A DNA stretch of 64,000 nt from Streptomyces liliiviolaceus. GTDB lineage: Bacteria; Actinomycetota; Actinomycetes; Streptomycetales; Streptomycetaceae. A program made the translations under genes and the position numbers. The stretch covers positions 7,750,001-7,814,000 of the forward strand of contig NZ_JAGPYQ010000001.1 in NCBI RefSeq assembly GCF_018070025.1, written 5' to 3'. The notes under the pieces were generated by a model. The model saw only the letters and a program-made list of their open reading frames with translations, made no database searches and had not been told where the DNA came from. Shown piece by piece: positions 10,247 through 19,564 of this stretch (its first letter is position 1; every line of letters begins with the position of its first letter).

Positions 10247-12250
10247 TCAGGCCTCCTCGGCCTCCACCGCTTCCTGGGCCGCTTCGGCCTTGCGTGCCTT
10301 CTCGTCGATGGCGGCCAACGACCGCCGCACCTGGTTCCGGTCCGTCGTGTACCAGAAGTCGGGCAGCGACGCCTTGAGATAGTTCCCGTAGCGAGCGGTG
10401 GCGAGCCGCTGGTCCAGCACGGCGACCACACCCCGGTCCCCCGTCGCCCGTACGAGGCGGCCGGCGCCCTGGGCCATCAGCAGGGCCGCGTGCGTGGCCG
10501 CGACGGCCATGAAGCCGTTGCCCCCGGCGTCCTCGACCGCCTTCTGGCGGGCACTCATCAGCGGGTCGTCGGGGCGCGGGAAGGGGATCTTGTCCATGAC
10601 GACCAGCTGGCAGCTGGCACCCGGCACGTCCACGCCCTGCCAGAGCGACAGCGTGCCGAACAGACAGGTCTTCGGGTCCGCGGCGAAGTTCTTGATCAGC
10701 TCGCCGAGCGTCTCCTCGCCCTGGAGCAGGATCGGGAACTCCGGGATGCGGGAGCGCAGTTCCTCCGCGGCGAGCTGGGCGGCCCGCATCGAGGAGAACA
10801 GGCCGAGCGTACGGCCGCCGGCCGCCTGGATCAGCTCGGTGAGTTCGTCGAGCATGTCTCCGCGGTCGCTGTCCCGGGCGGGTCTGGCCAGGTGCTTGGC
10901 GACGTACAGGATGCCCTGCTTGCCGTAGTCGAACGGCGAGCCGACGTCGAGGCCCTTCCAGATCGGGATGTCCTCCCCCTGGACGCCTTCCGGGGACAGG
11001 CCGAGGGAGGCGCCCACTCCGTTGAAGTCGCCGCCGAGCTTCAGGGTGGCCGAGGCCAGGACGACGGAGCGGTCCGCGAAGAGCTTCTCGCGCAGCAGGC
11101 CCGCCACGGACATCGGGGCGACCCTCAGGGACGCTCCGAAACGGTCGTGCCGCTCGTACCAGACGACGTCCCACTCGGAGCCGTTCGTGATGCGCTCCGC
11201 CACGTCGTGGACGCTCTCCACGGAGGCGAGGGCCTGCTTGCGGACCGCGTCCTCGTCGGTGACGGACTTGTCGCGGGTCGCCCCGATCCCCGAGATCACC
11301 GTGCGGGCGGCGTCCCGCAGGGCCATCAGCGCGTACCCGAGATCCTCCGGGATCTCCTCAAGGCGGCCGGGCAGGGCCAGCTCCATCAGCCGCTCGAAGC
11401 CCTCGGCGGCCGTCTGCAGCTGATCGGCCGCCTTCTCGTTCACAAGCTTCGCCGCACGGCGCACGGCGCGGTTGACCTGGCCCGGGGTGAGCTCGCCGGT
11501 CGCGACTCCGGTCACCCGGGAGACCAGTTCGTGGGCCTCGTCGACGATCAGCACCTCGTGCTGCGGGAGGACGGGGGCGCCTTCGATGGCGTCGATCGCC
11601 AGGAGCGCGTGGTTGGTGACGACGACATCGGCGAGCTTCGCGCGCTCACGGGCCGCCTCGGCGAAACACTCCGCTCCGTAGGCGCACTTCGAGGCGCCGA
11701 GGCACTCCCTGGAGGAGACGGAGATCTGCGACCAGGCCCGGTCCGAGACACCGGGGGTGAGGTTGTCGCGGTCCCCCGTCTCGGTCTCGTCCGACCACTC
11801 CCGCAGCCGCAGCAGGTCCTGACCCAGCTTGCTGGTGGGCGCGGCCGCCTCGAACTGGTCGAAGAGGCCCTCCTCCTCGTCCTGCGGCGCTCCTTCGTGG
11901 AGCCGGTGCAGACACAGGTAGTTCGACCGGCCCTTGAGCATCGCGAACCCGGGCCGGCGGCGCAGCAGCGGATGCAGGGCGTCCACCGTGCGCGGAAGGT
12001 CCCGCTCCGCGAGCTGCCGCTGGAGCGCCAGGGTGGCGGTCGCCACGACGACCCGCTCCCCGTGCGCCAGCGCGGGAACCAGGTAGCCGAGCGACTTACC
12101 GGTGCCGGTGCCCGCCTGGACCAGCAGATGGGAACCGTCGTCGATGGCCTGCGCGACGGATTCGGCCATGGTCACCTGGCCGGGGCGCTCCGTGCCGCCG
12201 ACGGCTGTGACGGCGGCGTGCAGGAGTTCGGGGAGTGAGGGCTCTGTCAT
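10247..12250 (-). CDS. ATP-dependent DNA helicase, DinG/XPD (Rad3) family
   Basis: 667 aa, superfamily 2 helicase with 5'-3' polarity expected from the family. Walker A is AGTGTGKS (residues 46-53), and the Walker B DEAH box is at 237-240 (VLIVDEAHELV). Four cysteines at 113, 183, 189 and 195 are arranged like the ligands of the 4Fe-4S cluster found in XPD/DinG proteins. The C-terminal helicase motifs are recognisable at LFGTLSLWQGVDVPG and AQGAGRLVRATGDRG. It probably unwinds R-loops, flaps or stalled forks in DNA repair. It converges with lexA, so it is not in the lexA operon, and I see no SOS box directly upstream of its start. Confidence 0.93.
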   Translation of the reverse strand: MTEPSLPELLHAAVTAVGGTERPGQVTMAESVAQAIDDGSHLLVQAGTGTGKSLGYLVPALAHGERVVVATATLALQRQLAERDLPRTVDALHPLLRRRPGFAMLKGRSNYLCLHRLHEGAPQDEEEGLFDQFEAAAPTSKLGQDLLRLREWSDETETGDRDNLTPGVSDRAWSQISVSSRECLGASKCAYGAECFAEAARERAKLADVVVTNHALLAIDAIEGAPVLPQHEVLIVDEAHELVSRVTGVATGELTPGQVNRAVRRAAKLVNEKAADQLQTAAEGFERLMELALPGRLEEIPEDLGYALMALRDAARTVISGIGATRDKSVTDEDAVRKQALASVESVHDVAERITNGSEWDVVWYERHDRFGASLRVAPMSVAGLLREKLFADRSVVLASATLKLGGDFNGVGASLGLSPEGVQGEDIPIWKGLDVGSPFDYGKQGILYVAKHLARPARDSDRGDMLDELTELIQAAGGRTLGLFSSMRAAQLAAEELRSRIPEFPILLQGEETLGELIKNFAADPKTCLFGTLSLWQGVDVPGASCQLVVMDKIPFPRPDDPLMSARQKAVEDAGGNGFMAVAATHAALLMAQGAGRLVRATGDRGVVAVLDQRLATARYGNYLKASLPDFWYTTDRNQVRRSLAAIDEKARKAEAAQEAVEAEEA

Positions 12251-12350
12251 AGCCCGACCACCCTACGGGTCGGCACCGACAACCGGGTGATCGCGGCGGT
12301 GGAGGGGGATGTGATCAGGACGCGTGGACGGGCGGCGGTACTGGGGGTGA

Positions 12351-14555
12351 TCACGACTGGTGGAGGGGGTTCGGGACGGTGCCGTGCACGGCTGCGTGCG
12401 GGCGCTGCGACCGGTCCCGGTAGCCGTCGAGGTGAAGCCGGTTGCGGTTGAGGCAGAGCCGCTCGATACGGGGAGTGAGCAGGTCGAACGTCTCGTAGCG
12501 CTCCTTGAGCTCCGGGAAGAGCCTGTGGTGCCGGAGGATCTCTGCTCGGACGAGTGACCAGAACTCGTCCTCGCGGACGCCCAGTTGCTCCTGGCACAGC
12601 GGGGCCAGATAGCGGAAGACACCGACGAAGAGCCCGGAGTGGATGAACTGGGTGAGGAAGGCGGCCGGTTCCGTGAGCAGCACCGCCCTTACGTCGTCGG
12701 GCATGGAGGCGTGCTCGGGAAGCCGCTCGGCGCTCACGTTCACGTCGTCCACGAAGTCCTTCACCGCGAGCCGCACCGGTACGTCGTGGTCGTCGAAGAC
12801 AACGATCGCGTTCTCGCCGTGTGGGCTGAACACAGTGCCGTAGCGGTAGAGGAAGTGCAGCAGGGGTGGCAGCAGCGCGGCGAAGAGACGGCGCAGCCAG
12901 CTTCGCGGGTCGAGGCCCGAGCGCTCGACCAGCTCCGCCGCGAAGGCACGGCCCTCGGGGTCGGTGTGCAGGAGAGCGGCGAGCGTACGGGCACGTTCGC
13001 CGGGCGCGAGATGCCGGGAGAGCGGCTCGCGCCAGATCGCGCCGAGCAGCTCCCTGTACTGGTACGGGACGTCCGGCAGGGCGTCGTACACCGGGTGTCC
13101 GACCGTCACGGACGCGACCTCGCCCAGCAGGATCACCGCGCAGGTGTCGTGCAGGAAGGGATCGGTGTCCCGCAGCCCGTGCATCCAGGCGGTGACGGCG
13201 GGGGCGGCGAGCGTCCGTTCCGTCGGGAGGCCGCGCCATACCAGGGTGTTGAGGACGGACAGCGGCAGTTTCACCGTGTGCCGGTCCGGGCGTGAGGTGT
13301 TCAGGAACGTACGGATCGACTGCTGGGGCAGACGGAGATCGCCGTCCGGGGGCAGGGGGACGATGGCTCCCGCGGCGACGGAGGGCGCGAAGAGCGGCAG
13401 CACGACGTCGTTCCACTGCCAGGGATGCACGGGCAGATAGAGGTACGACTCCGGAGCGAGCCCCCGCGCGCGCAGTGCGCTGTCGTACGACGTGCGGACG
13501 GCGGGGTCGAGCTCGCGCGCGTAGAGCTGGTCGGCGCTGTCCAGTCCCTGGACACCCCGGTAGGTGGCGAGCGAGGTGTGGACGGCGATCCAGGGCAGGA
13601 CTGTCGCTCTTCGGCCCTCGGGCGCCCACTGGGCGACGTCCGTCGCGGAGAAGCCCAGCCGGCCCTTGTTGAGGACGATCCATGGATGACCTGTCTGGTG
13701 GCCTTCCAGCTCCGCGTACCCGAGATCGGCGAGACGGGCGGCCGGGAGCGCGGTGTGGTCCAGCCGGGCGTCCGCGGCGAGTGTGGTGGACAGTTCGCGG
13801 ATGACGTGCCCGAGGGTGGCACCGTCGAGATGGAGCACGGCGCGGGCGCGGGTGAGGAAGTCGAGGGGGTCGGTGTAGGGCCGCTGGTGTGGGGGTGACT
13901 GCGGCGCGCCGGGGGTCGTCGGGGCGGCGCGTTCGGCCTCGGTCGCGGGCTCGGCCTCGGCGGCGCGTTCGGCTGAGGGGGCTGCGGTTGTTCCGGCCGC
14001 TTCGGTCAGCGTGAGTGACGAAGGGTCCACCCGCCAGCTGTCGTACGCACCACGGCGGGCGCGGAAGGCGAGGATGCCACCGGCGTCAAGGCGCAGGGTG
14101 TAGGAGCGCTCGCCGTCGGGGGCGGCGTCGGCCGGCTCAGGGGCTGAAGGGGACGCGGCCGAGCCCTGGGGTCCGGGAGCGGGCGGTGTGGTGGGGGGTC
14201 GCTGAGCAGTGGTGGGTGGTCGCTGAGCATCCGTCTCGCGTGGCGAATCGTCTCCTCTGGGTTCCCGGGACCCGGCGGAAGCCCCCGCGCTGGAAGTGTT
14301 GAGGGTGCAGGAAGGGCTGGAAGCGTTGAGGGGGCTGGATGTACTGGAGGGGCTGGGCGAAACGCCGGCTGCCGCCGTACCGCCGGTGTGATGCGCAGCC
14401 GGTTCCGGCAGCAGGATCTCCTCGTGCGCGAACTCGCCGATCATCTTCGCGAGCAGGCGGCGCCCCGCCTCCTCCCATCTTTCCCGGCTCAGTTCCGGCG
14501 GGTCGTAGAGACGTGACGGCTCTCCGGGAGCCGGGGCGGCGGACGGGTTCGGCAC
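12351..14555 (-). CDS. IucA/IucC family siderophore synthetase 1
   Basis: 734 aa from a GTG at 14555 with GAGGAG six bases upstream. NRPS-independent siderophore (NIS) synthetases join a carboxylic acid (often citrate) to an amine or alcohol using ATP. The ATP-binding signature is GHQTGHPWIVLNKGRLGF (residues 285-302). The late HGENAIVVFDDHDVPVRLAVKDF region and a FhuF-like C-terminus ending NPLHQS are also typical. Family members are usually about 600 aa; the surplus is two low-complexity segments, Ser/Pro/Thr-rich at about 55-148 and Ala/Glu/Thr-rich at about 187-226. It is the last gene of a four-gene operon, 57 bp after the acyltransferase gene. Substrates cannot be deduced from sequence. 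Confidence 0.93.
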   Translation of the reverse strand: MPNPSAAPAPGEPSRLYDPPELSRERWEEAGRRLLAKMIGEFAHEEILLPEPAAHHTGGTAAAGVSPSPSSTSSPLNASSPSCTLNTSSAGASAGSREPRGDDSPRETDAQRPPTTAQRPPTTPPAPGPQGSAASPSAPEPADAAPDGERSYTLRLDAGGILAFRARRGAYDSWRVDPSSLTLTEAAGTTAAPSAERAAEAEPATEAERAAPTTPGAPQSPPHQRPYTDPLDFLTRARAVLHLDGATLGHVIRELSTTLAADARLDHTALPAARLADLGYAELEGHQTGHPWIVLNKGRLGFSATDVAQWAPEGRRATVLPWIAVHTSLATYRGVQGLDSADQLYARELDPAVRTSYDSALRARGLAPESYLYLPVHPWQWNDVVLPLFAPSVAAGAIVPLPPDGDLRLPQQSIRTFLNTSRPDRHTVKLPLSVLNTLVWRGLPTERTLAAPAVTAWMHGLRDTDPFLHDTCAVILLGEVASVTVGHPVYDALPDVPYQYRELLGAIWREPLSRHLAPGERARTLAALLHTDPEGRAFAAELVERSGLDPRSWLRRLFAALLPPLLHFLYRYGTVFSPHGENAIVVFDDHDVPVRLAVKDFVDDVNVSAERLPEHASMPDDVRAVLLTEPAAFLTQFIHSGLFVGVFRYLAPLCQEQLGVREDEFWSLVRAEILRHHRLFPELKERYETFDLLTPRIERLCLNRNRLHLDGYRDRSQRPHAAVHGTVPNPLHQS

Positions 14556-14612
14556 AGGGACTCCTCGACTGGGAACCTGATCGGCACGAGCGGTGTACTA
14601 AAAGTGACGGCG

Positions 14613-15554
14613 CTACAACAGATCGCGCAGGGCCCGGTCTCGCACCATGAGGGCTGCCTTCTTGTCGGGCAGCTCGACCTCGGCGGAGAACCGGAAGCCG
14701 GCGCTCAGGAAGGCGGACACGGAGGGGGTGTTGCGAAGGTCGGGCTCTGCGACGACTCGTGCGCAGGAGGGACGACGGTCGAGGACGAGGTCGGAGACAG
14801 CACGGAGCAGGACCGTGCCGAGTCCCCGCCCGCGATGGGCGACGCCGCCGATGAGGAGGTGGATTCCGGTGTCGTGCGGGCGGGCCGGGTAGTGGCGGGC
14901 CAGGGGGTCGAGATCCGCGCGGTAGATCTCCCAGTAGCTCATCGGTGTGCCGTCCAGCACGCCGAGACAGGGGACGCTGCGTCCGTCCCCGTCGAGTTGG
15001 GCGCGCAGGTGCTCCTCGGTCGCCGTGTCCGGACCGGCGAGCTCCCAGAAGGCAGCCACGGCAGGGTCGTTCATCCAGCGACTGATCAGCGGAACGTCAC
15101 GGGTCAGGTGTACGGGGACCAGGTGGAAGGCGCCCACGGCGGTGGCCGTCTGCCCCCAGCCACCGACCCGGTCGAGCAGGTCCTCATCGGCGGGGGCTAG
15201 GGGGCGGGCGGGTCTCGTCCTGCGTGGGGCAGGGTGCTCCCTCCTGCCGTGTTGTTCGCCGCTGTCCTGTTCTCCGCCGACCGGCTCTCCGGTGTTCTGT
15301 TCCCCGTCGGCGGTCCCGACTGTCCCAGCTGTCGTGGCTGTCCCGGCTGTCCCGGCTGCTTCAGGGTCCGCTGCGAAGAGCGCGAGGAATTCGTCGGGCA
15401 GGCGCAGGTCGAGGGTGTCCGCGTTGCCCGGGCCGCCCACGGCGTCCGGACGGTCCGGGCTGCCCGCAGCGGGGACCGATCCGCTCCGGGCGCCGGCTCG
15501 GGGGGCGGTAGCGGCGTCGGCGTCGGCGTCGGTGCTCGCATCGGGGGGAGGCAC
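14613..15554 (-). CDS. GNAT acyltransferase of siderophore biosynthesis (IucB/RhbD-like)
   Basis: 313 aa. The catalytic half (about residue 140 onward) matches the lysine/amine N-acyltransferases seen next to IucA/IucC genes: FHLVPVHLTRDVPLISRWMND at its start, then FWELAGP, MSYWEIYRADLDPLARHY and the acetyl-CoA loop GGVAHRGRGLGTVLLRAV. The first ~115 residues are low complexity (Ala/Gly/Thr and GEQ repeats) and probably disordered. The GTG at 15554 has GAGGAG upstream and lies 39 bp below the end of synthetase 2, implying co-transcription. It probably acylates the amine arm (acetyl, succinyl or another acyl-CoA) before or after condensation. Confidence 0.88.
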   Translation of the reverse strand: MPPPDASTDADADAATAPRAGARSGSVPAAGSPDRPDAVGGPGNADTLDLRLPDEFLALFAADPEAAGTAGTATTAGTVGTADGEQNTGEPVGGEQDSGEQHGRREHPAPRRTRPARPLAPADEDLLDRVGGWGQTATAVGAFHLVPVHLTRDVPLISRWMNDPAVAAFWELAGPDTATEEHLRAQLDGDGRSVPCLGVLDGTPMSYWEIYRADLDPLARHYPARPHDTGIHLLIGGVAHRGRGLGTVLLRAVSDLVLDRRPSCARVVAEPDLRNTPSVSAFLSAGFRFSAEVELPDKKAALMVRDRALRDLL

Positions 15555-15593
15555 GGCGACGCTCCTCTCAGGAGACGGGGTGGGGCATGTTCC

Positions 15594-17804
15594 TCAGGAG
15601 TGCAGGGGGTTGGCGATGGTGACGTAGACGGACTGGGTGTCGACGGGGCCGACGAGTTCGTCGAGGCCGTGCAGGCGGGTCAGCAGGTTGGCCTTGCAGC
15701 GCAGGACGGGAGAGTCGAGCAGGAGGGAGGGCAGGTTGGTTCGCGGCAGGCGGGCCGGACCGGAGGCGACGGTGGTGAGGAAGCGGCGGAAGGCGGCCAG
15801 CAACAGGCGTTCGTCAGCCAGGCGTTGGGAGCCGAAGGCGCCGATGAGGCCGAGCACGTTGTTGATGGCGAGGTAGTAGGCGAACCGTTCGTCCGTGACC
15901 GCGTCGGAGACGAAGGTGTCGCTGTGCTCGCCGATGCCGGGCAGTCGCTTGTCCAGTTCCGCGCGCCGGGACTCGCGGAAGTAGTAGCCCTGGTTGTCGC
16001 GGTAGCGGCCGCCCCTGGGCCAGCCTTCCGCGTCCAGCAGGAGCAGGGTGTTCTGCTGGTGTGCCTCCAGCGCGATGCCGGCTTCGCTGTCCAGCCAGAG
16101 GACAGGGCGGACGACGTGTTCGAGGTAGCGCAGGAACCACTCCGCGGCGACGGCTCCACGCGGCCGGCCCGTGCGGCCGGCGAGCCGGGTGACGATCTCG
16201 GTGAGCCGGGACCGAGTCGCGGACCGGGGCGGCTCGGGCTGCCGCTGTCCGGTGGACGTGCTTCCGGGCCGGGGCGAGACGAGCCCGGCGATGCAGGAGA
16301 CATCGTCGGTCGGCGTGAACGGGTTGTGGCGGATCATCACGTCGAGGCCGGTCACCGGGGTGCCGTCGGGTTCGTTCACCGCGAGCCACGCGGGGTCGCG
16401 CACGATGTCGAAGCCCGGGTGGGCCGCCTGCCACTGTTCGGCGAGGCCGGCACGCAGCAGGCGGTGGACCTCGACCCCGCGGTGGAATTCCTTGCGGAGG
16501 TTCTCCCGGCGGGAGTTGGTGATACGCAGGCCCAGGGACAGCTTCAGCATCGCGGGGGCACCGGAGCGGTAGAGGGTACGGACGGAGGAGGTGGGGTGCC
16601 ACGGGGAGCCGTGGGGGCCGAGGTCCCGGAGCAGTCCGGCGGTCAGGAGTTTCGCGGTCTCCGGGCGTCGGTGGACCTCTCGAAGCTGCCAGGGGTGCAT
16701 CGGCAGCGCGGCGTAGCCCTCGGGCAGGTGCAGTCCCGCACCGGCGAGCCGGGAGGTGAGCTGTTCCGCGGGTACGGGGCGGCCTCGCTCGGTCCACGCC
16801 GAGTCGGTGGCGAGCACGGAGGGGGCGACGGCCATCCAGTGCAGGGCGAAGGAGCCCCTCAACTCCGGGGAGTAGAGCAGGTTCTCGGCGACCGAGAGCC
16901 CTTCGCGGCTCTTCGGGGTGGGGTGGAGCGGGTGGCCGAGCAGCAGTGACTGTTCGGCGGAGAGGAAGAGGTCGGGGCCGTCGGCGGGGTTCTGCCTGCG
17001 GTCCGCGATGAACACGACGGTCCGTCGCAGGGAGTCCGCGACCCGGCCGACCAGGTCACCGTCGTCGACCGGGGCGCGGAACCCGGCGGTCGCCGCGGAG
17101 GTGGCGTGGGTGCTCGCTTCGGCGGGGGTCGCACCCGGTACGGCCGGGGTCGTTCCCGGCGCGGCGGGAGTCGCACCCGGTGCGACGGCGGTCGTCACGT
17201 CGGCGGACGCGTGCGCCGACGCGGACTCTACGGACGCTGTCGGGCCCCCGTGCGTCGCGGCGTCGTTCGTCACGGCCCCGTACGCCGGAGCCCCGTGCGC
17301 GGGGGTCTCGTGCATCGCGGCCCCATGGGCAGGAGACCCATGCGCCGGAGCCCTGTACGTCGGAGCCCCCTGCGTCGGGGTCTCGCGGCCCAGCAGGGCC
17401 GCGAGTGTGACGGCGTCGGTGGGAGGGGCCTGGTCCGGGGCGCTGGCGAGGTGCGGAGGGCCCAGTCGGTGCCACCCCGTGGGGGACCAGTACTGGACCG
17501 GGACGACGAGGGCCGTACCACTGGCGGGGAGGGGGATGCGCAGGGCGCCGTCGGCCGGAGCGGGGAGGTCGTGTTCGCGTACCCAGCAGCGCAGCAGGTT
17601 CTCCACGGCCGCGGCCTGGGCGGCGGTGTGCGGGTCGGGGTGTTCCAGCAGGTCGGTGGTGGCGCCGTACAGTCCTTCGGACTTCCTGGCCCCTCCCTTC
17701 TGCCGGGGGACCGATTCGGTCCCCGGCCCGAGCGGGATCTGCGGGCGGCAGGCTGCTCGCTCGTGGGGCTGGGGGCGTCCGTCGGATGCGGGCGTGGCGT
17801 TCAA
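15594..17804 (-). CDS. IucA/IucC family siderophore synthetase 2
   Basis: 736 aa if translation starts at the TTG at 17804, which is preceded by AAGGA at good spacing and gives a length almost equal to synthetase 1. An open frame runs much further upstream through the next gene but antisense-like in composition. The signature GHPLHPTPKSREGLS (290-304), the region ALPMHPWQLREV, and ALEAHQQNTLLLLD near the ATP site are typical. Residues ~141-240 are an inserted Pro/Ala/His/Gly-rich repeat (APAHG-like pentads, then APGATPA-like units). Together with synthetase 1 it should carry out two successive condensations on a di- or tricarboxylic acid. The start codon is the least certain point. Confidence 0.9.
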   Translation of the reverse strand: MNATPASDGRPQPHERAACRPQIPLGPGTESVPRQKGGARKSEGLYGATTDLLEHPDPHTAAQAAAVENLLRCWVREHDLPAPADGALRIPLPASGTALVVPVQYWSPTGWHRLGPPHLASAPDQAPPTDAVTLAALLGRETPTQGAPTYRAPAHGSPAHGAAMHETPAHGAPAYGAVTNDAATHGGPTASVESASAHASADVTTAVAPGATPAAPGTTPAVPGATPAEASTHATSAATAGFRAPVDDGDLVGRVADSLRRTVVFIADRRQNPADGPDLFLSAEQSLLLGHPLHPTPKSREGLSVAENLLYSPELRGSFALHWMAVAPSVLATDSAWTERGRPVPAEQLTSRLAGAGLHLPEGYAALPMHPWQLREVHRRPETAKLLTAGLLRDLGPHGSPWHPTSSVRTLYRSGAPAMLKLSLGLRITNSRRENLRKEFHRGVEVHRLLRAGLAEQWQAAHPGFDIVRDPAWLAVNEPDGTPVTGLDVMIRHNPFTPTDDVSCIAGLVSPRPGSTSTGQRQPEPPRSATRSRLTEIVTRLAGRTGRPRGAVAAEWFLRYLEHVVRPVLWLDSEAGIALEAHQQNTLLLLDAEGWPRGGRYRDNQGYYFRESRRAELDKRLPGIGEHSDTFVSDAVTDERFAYYLAINNVLGLIGAFGSQRLADERLLLAAFRRFLTTVASGPARLPRTNLPSLLLDSPVLRCKANLLTRLHGLDELVGPVDTQSVYVTIANPLHS

Positions 17805-18004
17805 AAGGGTTCCTTGGAGGTGGTTCAGGCTCGTACGGCGACGAGCCGGGGCTGTTCCGGCATGGGTGACACCTGTGCGTTTCCTGGTCGGCGCGGGGAG
17901 AGGGAGGGGGCCACCGGGTGGCCCTGGCGCTTGTAGCCGAGGCCGTCGGCAGAGAGGCGCTCGCCTCCCGGTCCCGGGCCCAGATCCCCCATCGGTTCGC
18001 CGCC
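17805..18004. other. Spacer inside the siderophore operon
   Basis: 200 bp between the aminotransferase stop and synthetase 2. No gene or strong hairpin is visible. The gap is large compared with the other intergenic distances in the operon (39 and 57 bp), so an internal promoter or processing site is possible. Confidence 0.4.
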
Positions 18005-19564
18005 CTACCCTGCGTGCTCGGTTCGTACGGCCTGTTCGGTGCGCCCGGTCGGCAGCTCGCGGGCGCCCGGGACGCGTCGGCCGGTGGGGGCCTTCGCCAC
18101 CTCCGCCACCGCGTCGGCGAGCCGGTCCAGTACCGCGGTCGTCTGCTCGTCGGTGATCGTGAGGGGTGGAAGCAGGCGCACCACGCCGGCGTGCCGGCCG
18201 CCCAGTTCCACGATCAGTCCGCGTCGCAGGCACTCCCGCTGCACGGCGGCGGCCAGTTCGGGCGCGGCGGGAGGAGGCCCTCCGGCGGTCGCGGGCGGCT
18301 TCTCGGGCTCCACGAACTCGACGCCGATCATCAGTCCTCGGCCGCGCACCTCCCCGACACAGTCGAAGTCCGACTCCAGAGAGCGGAGTTGGCCGATCAT
18401 GCGGTCGCCCAGGGCGGCGGCGCGCTCGGCGAGCCGGTTCTCGCGGACGTACGCGAGGGTCGCGGCGCCCGCCGCCATGGCGAGTTGGTTGCCGCGGAAC
18501 GTGCCGGCGTGGGCGCCCGGTTCCCATACGTCGAGGTCGTCGCGGTAGACGACGACGGCCAGCGGCAAGCTGCCGCCGATGGCCTTGGACAGGACCATCA
18601 CGTCGGGGGTGACGCCGCTGTGCTCGACCGCCCAGAAGGTGCCGGTCCGGCCGACCCCCGTCTGCACCTCGTCGGCGATCAGTGGAATGGAGCGTGCCGC
18701 GGTGATCTCCCGTATCCGCCGCATCCAGTCGTCGCGGGCCGGGATCACCCCGCCCTCGCCCTGCACGGGTTCGAGGATCATGGCCGCGGGACTCGTCACC
18801 CCGGATTTCGTGTCGTCGAGGAGGGACTGCGTCCAGCGGGCGGCGAGTTCGGCCCCTTGCTCTCCGCCGACCCCGAACGGGCAGCGGTAGTCCTGCGGAT
18901 AGGGCAGGCGGGTGACTCGTACGTCCGGGGCGCCTCCGGATGCTGCGAGCGCCCCCTCTGTCATCCCGTGATAGGCACCCGTGAAGGCGAGGATTCCGTT
19001 GCGTCCGGTCGCGGTGCGTACCAGTTTCAGCGCCGCCTCCACGGCGTCCGTGCCCGCGGGGCCGCAGAACTGCACACGCGCGCGGTCGGCGAGACCGGGC
19101 GGCAGCGTGCGGAACAGCTCGGTGGTGAAGGCGTCCTTGACGGGGGTGGCCAGGTCCAGGACGTGCAGCGGGGCTCCCGAGTCGAGGACCTTGCGGACGG
19201 CCTCCAGGACGACGGGGTGGTTGTGGCCGAGGGCCAGGGTGCCGGCGCCCGAGAGGCAGTCGAGATAGCGGCTCCCGTCGGCGCCCTCGATGGTCAGCCC
19301 GCGCGCCCGTACGGGGACGATCGGCAGGGAGCGCGCGTAGGTGCGGGCCGCCGACTCGCGCGCCGACTGCCTTCGCAGAATGCCTTCCTGCGCCGCGCGC
19401 GCCGTCGCGTTCTCGTGCACCGTGCGCACGGTCGCGGTTTCGTACGCCGTGCGCGCCGTCGGGTTCTGTTGCCTGCGCGCCCCCGCCGCCTCGTGCGTCG
19501 TACCCGCCCCCGCCGCTTCCTGAGTCGCGGGCGCCGCCCCGGGCGCGGACTCCGTCACAGCCAC
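18005..19564 (-). CDS. Diaminobutyrate--2-oxoglutarate aminotransferase (siderophore)
   Basis: 519 aa from the GTG at 19564, chosen because GGGAGGA lies nine bases upstream; a longer open frame to 19894 has no such site. It is a class III PLP enzyme: ADEVQTGVGRTG contains the PLP-contacting Asp298, VLSKAIGG contains the Schiff-base Lys327, and GPAGTDAVEAALKL and GAYHGMTEG are conserved. The closest remembered relatives are RhbA/DABA aminotransferases, which make L-2,4-diaminobutyrate from aspartate semialdehyde and glutamate. About 65 N-terminal residues are Ala/Thr/Glu-rich and look disordered. It is the first gene of the siderophore operon. No diaminobutyrate decarboxylase gene follows, in contrast to the rhizobactin operon. 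Confidence 0.92.
   Translation of the reverse strand: MAVTESAPGAAPATQEAAGAGTTHEAAGARRQQNPTARTAYETATVRTVHENATARAAQEGILRRQSARESAARTYARSLPIVPVRARGLTIEGADGSRYLDCLSGAGTLALGHNHPVVLEAVRKVLDSGAPLHVLDLATPVKDAFTTELFRTLPPGLADRARVQFCGPAGTDAVEAALKLVRTATGRNGILAFTGAYHGMTEGALAASGGAPDVRVTRLPYPQDYRCPFGVGGEQGAELAARWTQSLLDDTKSGVTSPAAMILEPVQGEGGVIPARDDWMRRIREITAARSIPLIADEVQTGVGRTGTFWAVEHSGVTPDVMVLSKAIGGSLPLAVVVYRDDLDVWEPGAHAGTFRGNQLAMAAGAATLAYVRENRLAERAAALGDRMIGQLRSLESDFDCVGEVRGRGLMIGVEFVEPEKPPATAGGPPPAAPELAAAVQRECLRRGLIVELGGRHAGVVRLLPPLTITDEQTTAVLDRLADAVAEVAKAPTGRRVPGARELPTGRTEQAVRTEHAG

Noticed and set aside
10490..12238. Long plus-strand frame opposite the DinG-like helicase
   Set aside because: Shadow of the helicase gene; same argument as for nrdJ. 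The Walker A, DEAH and Cys motifs are on the minus strand.
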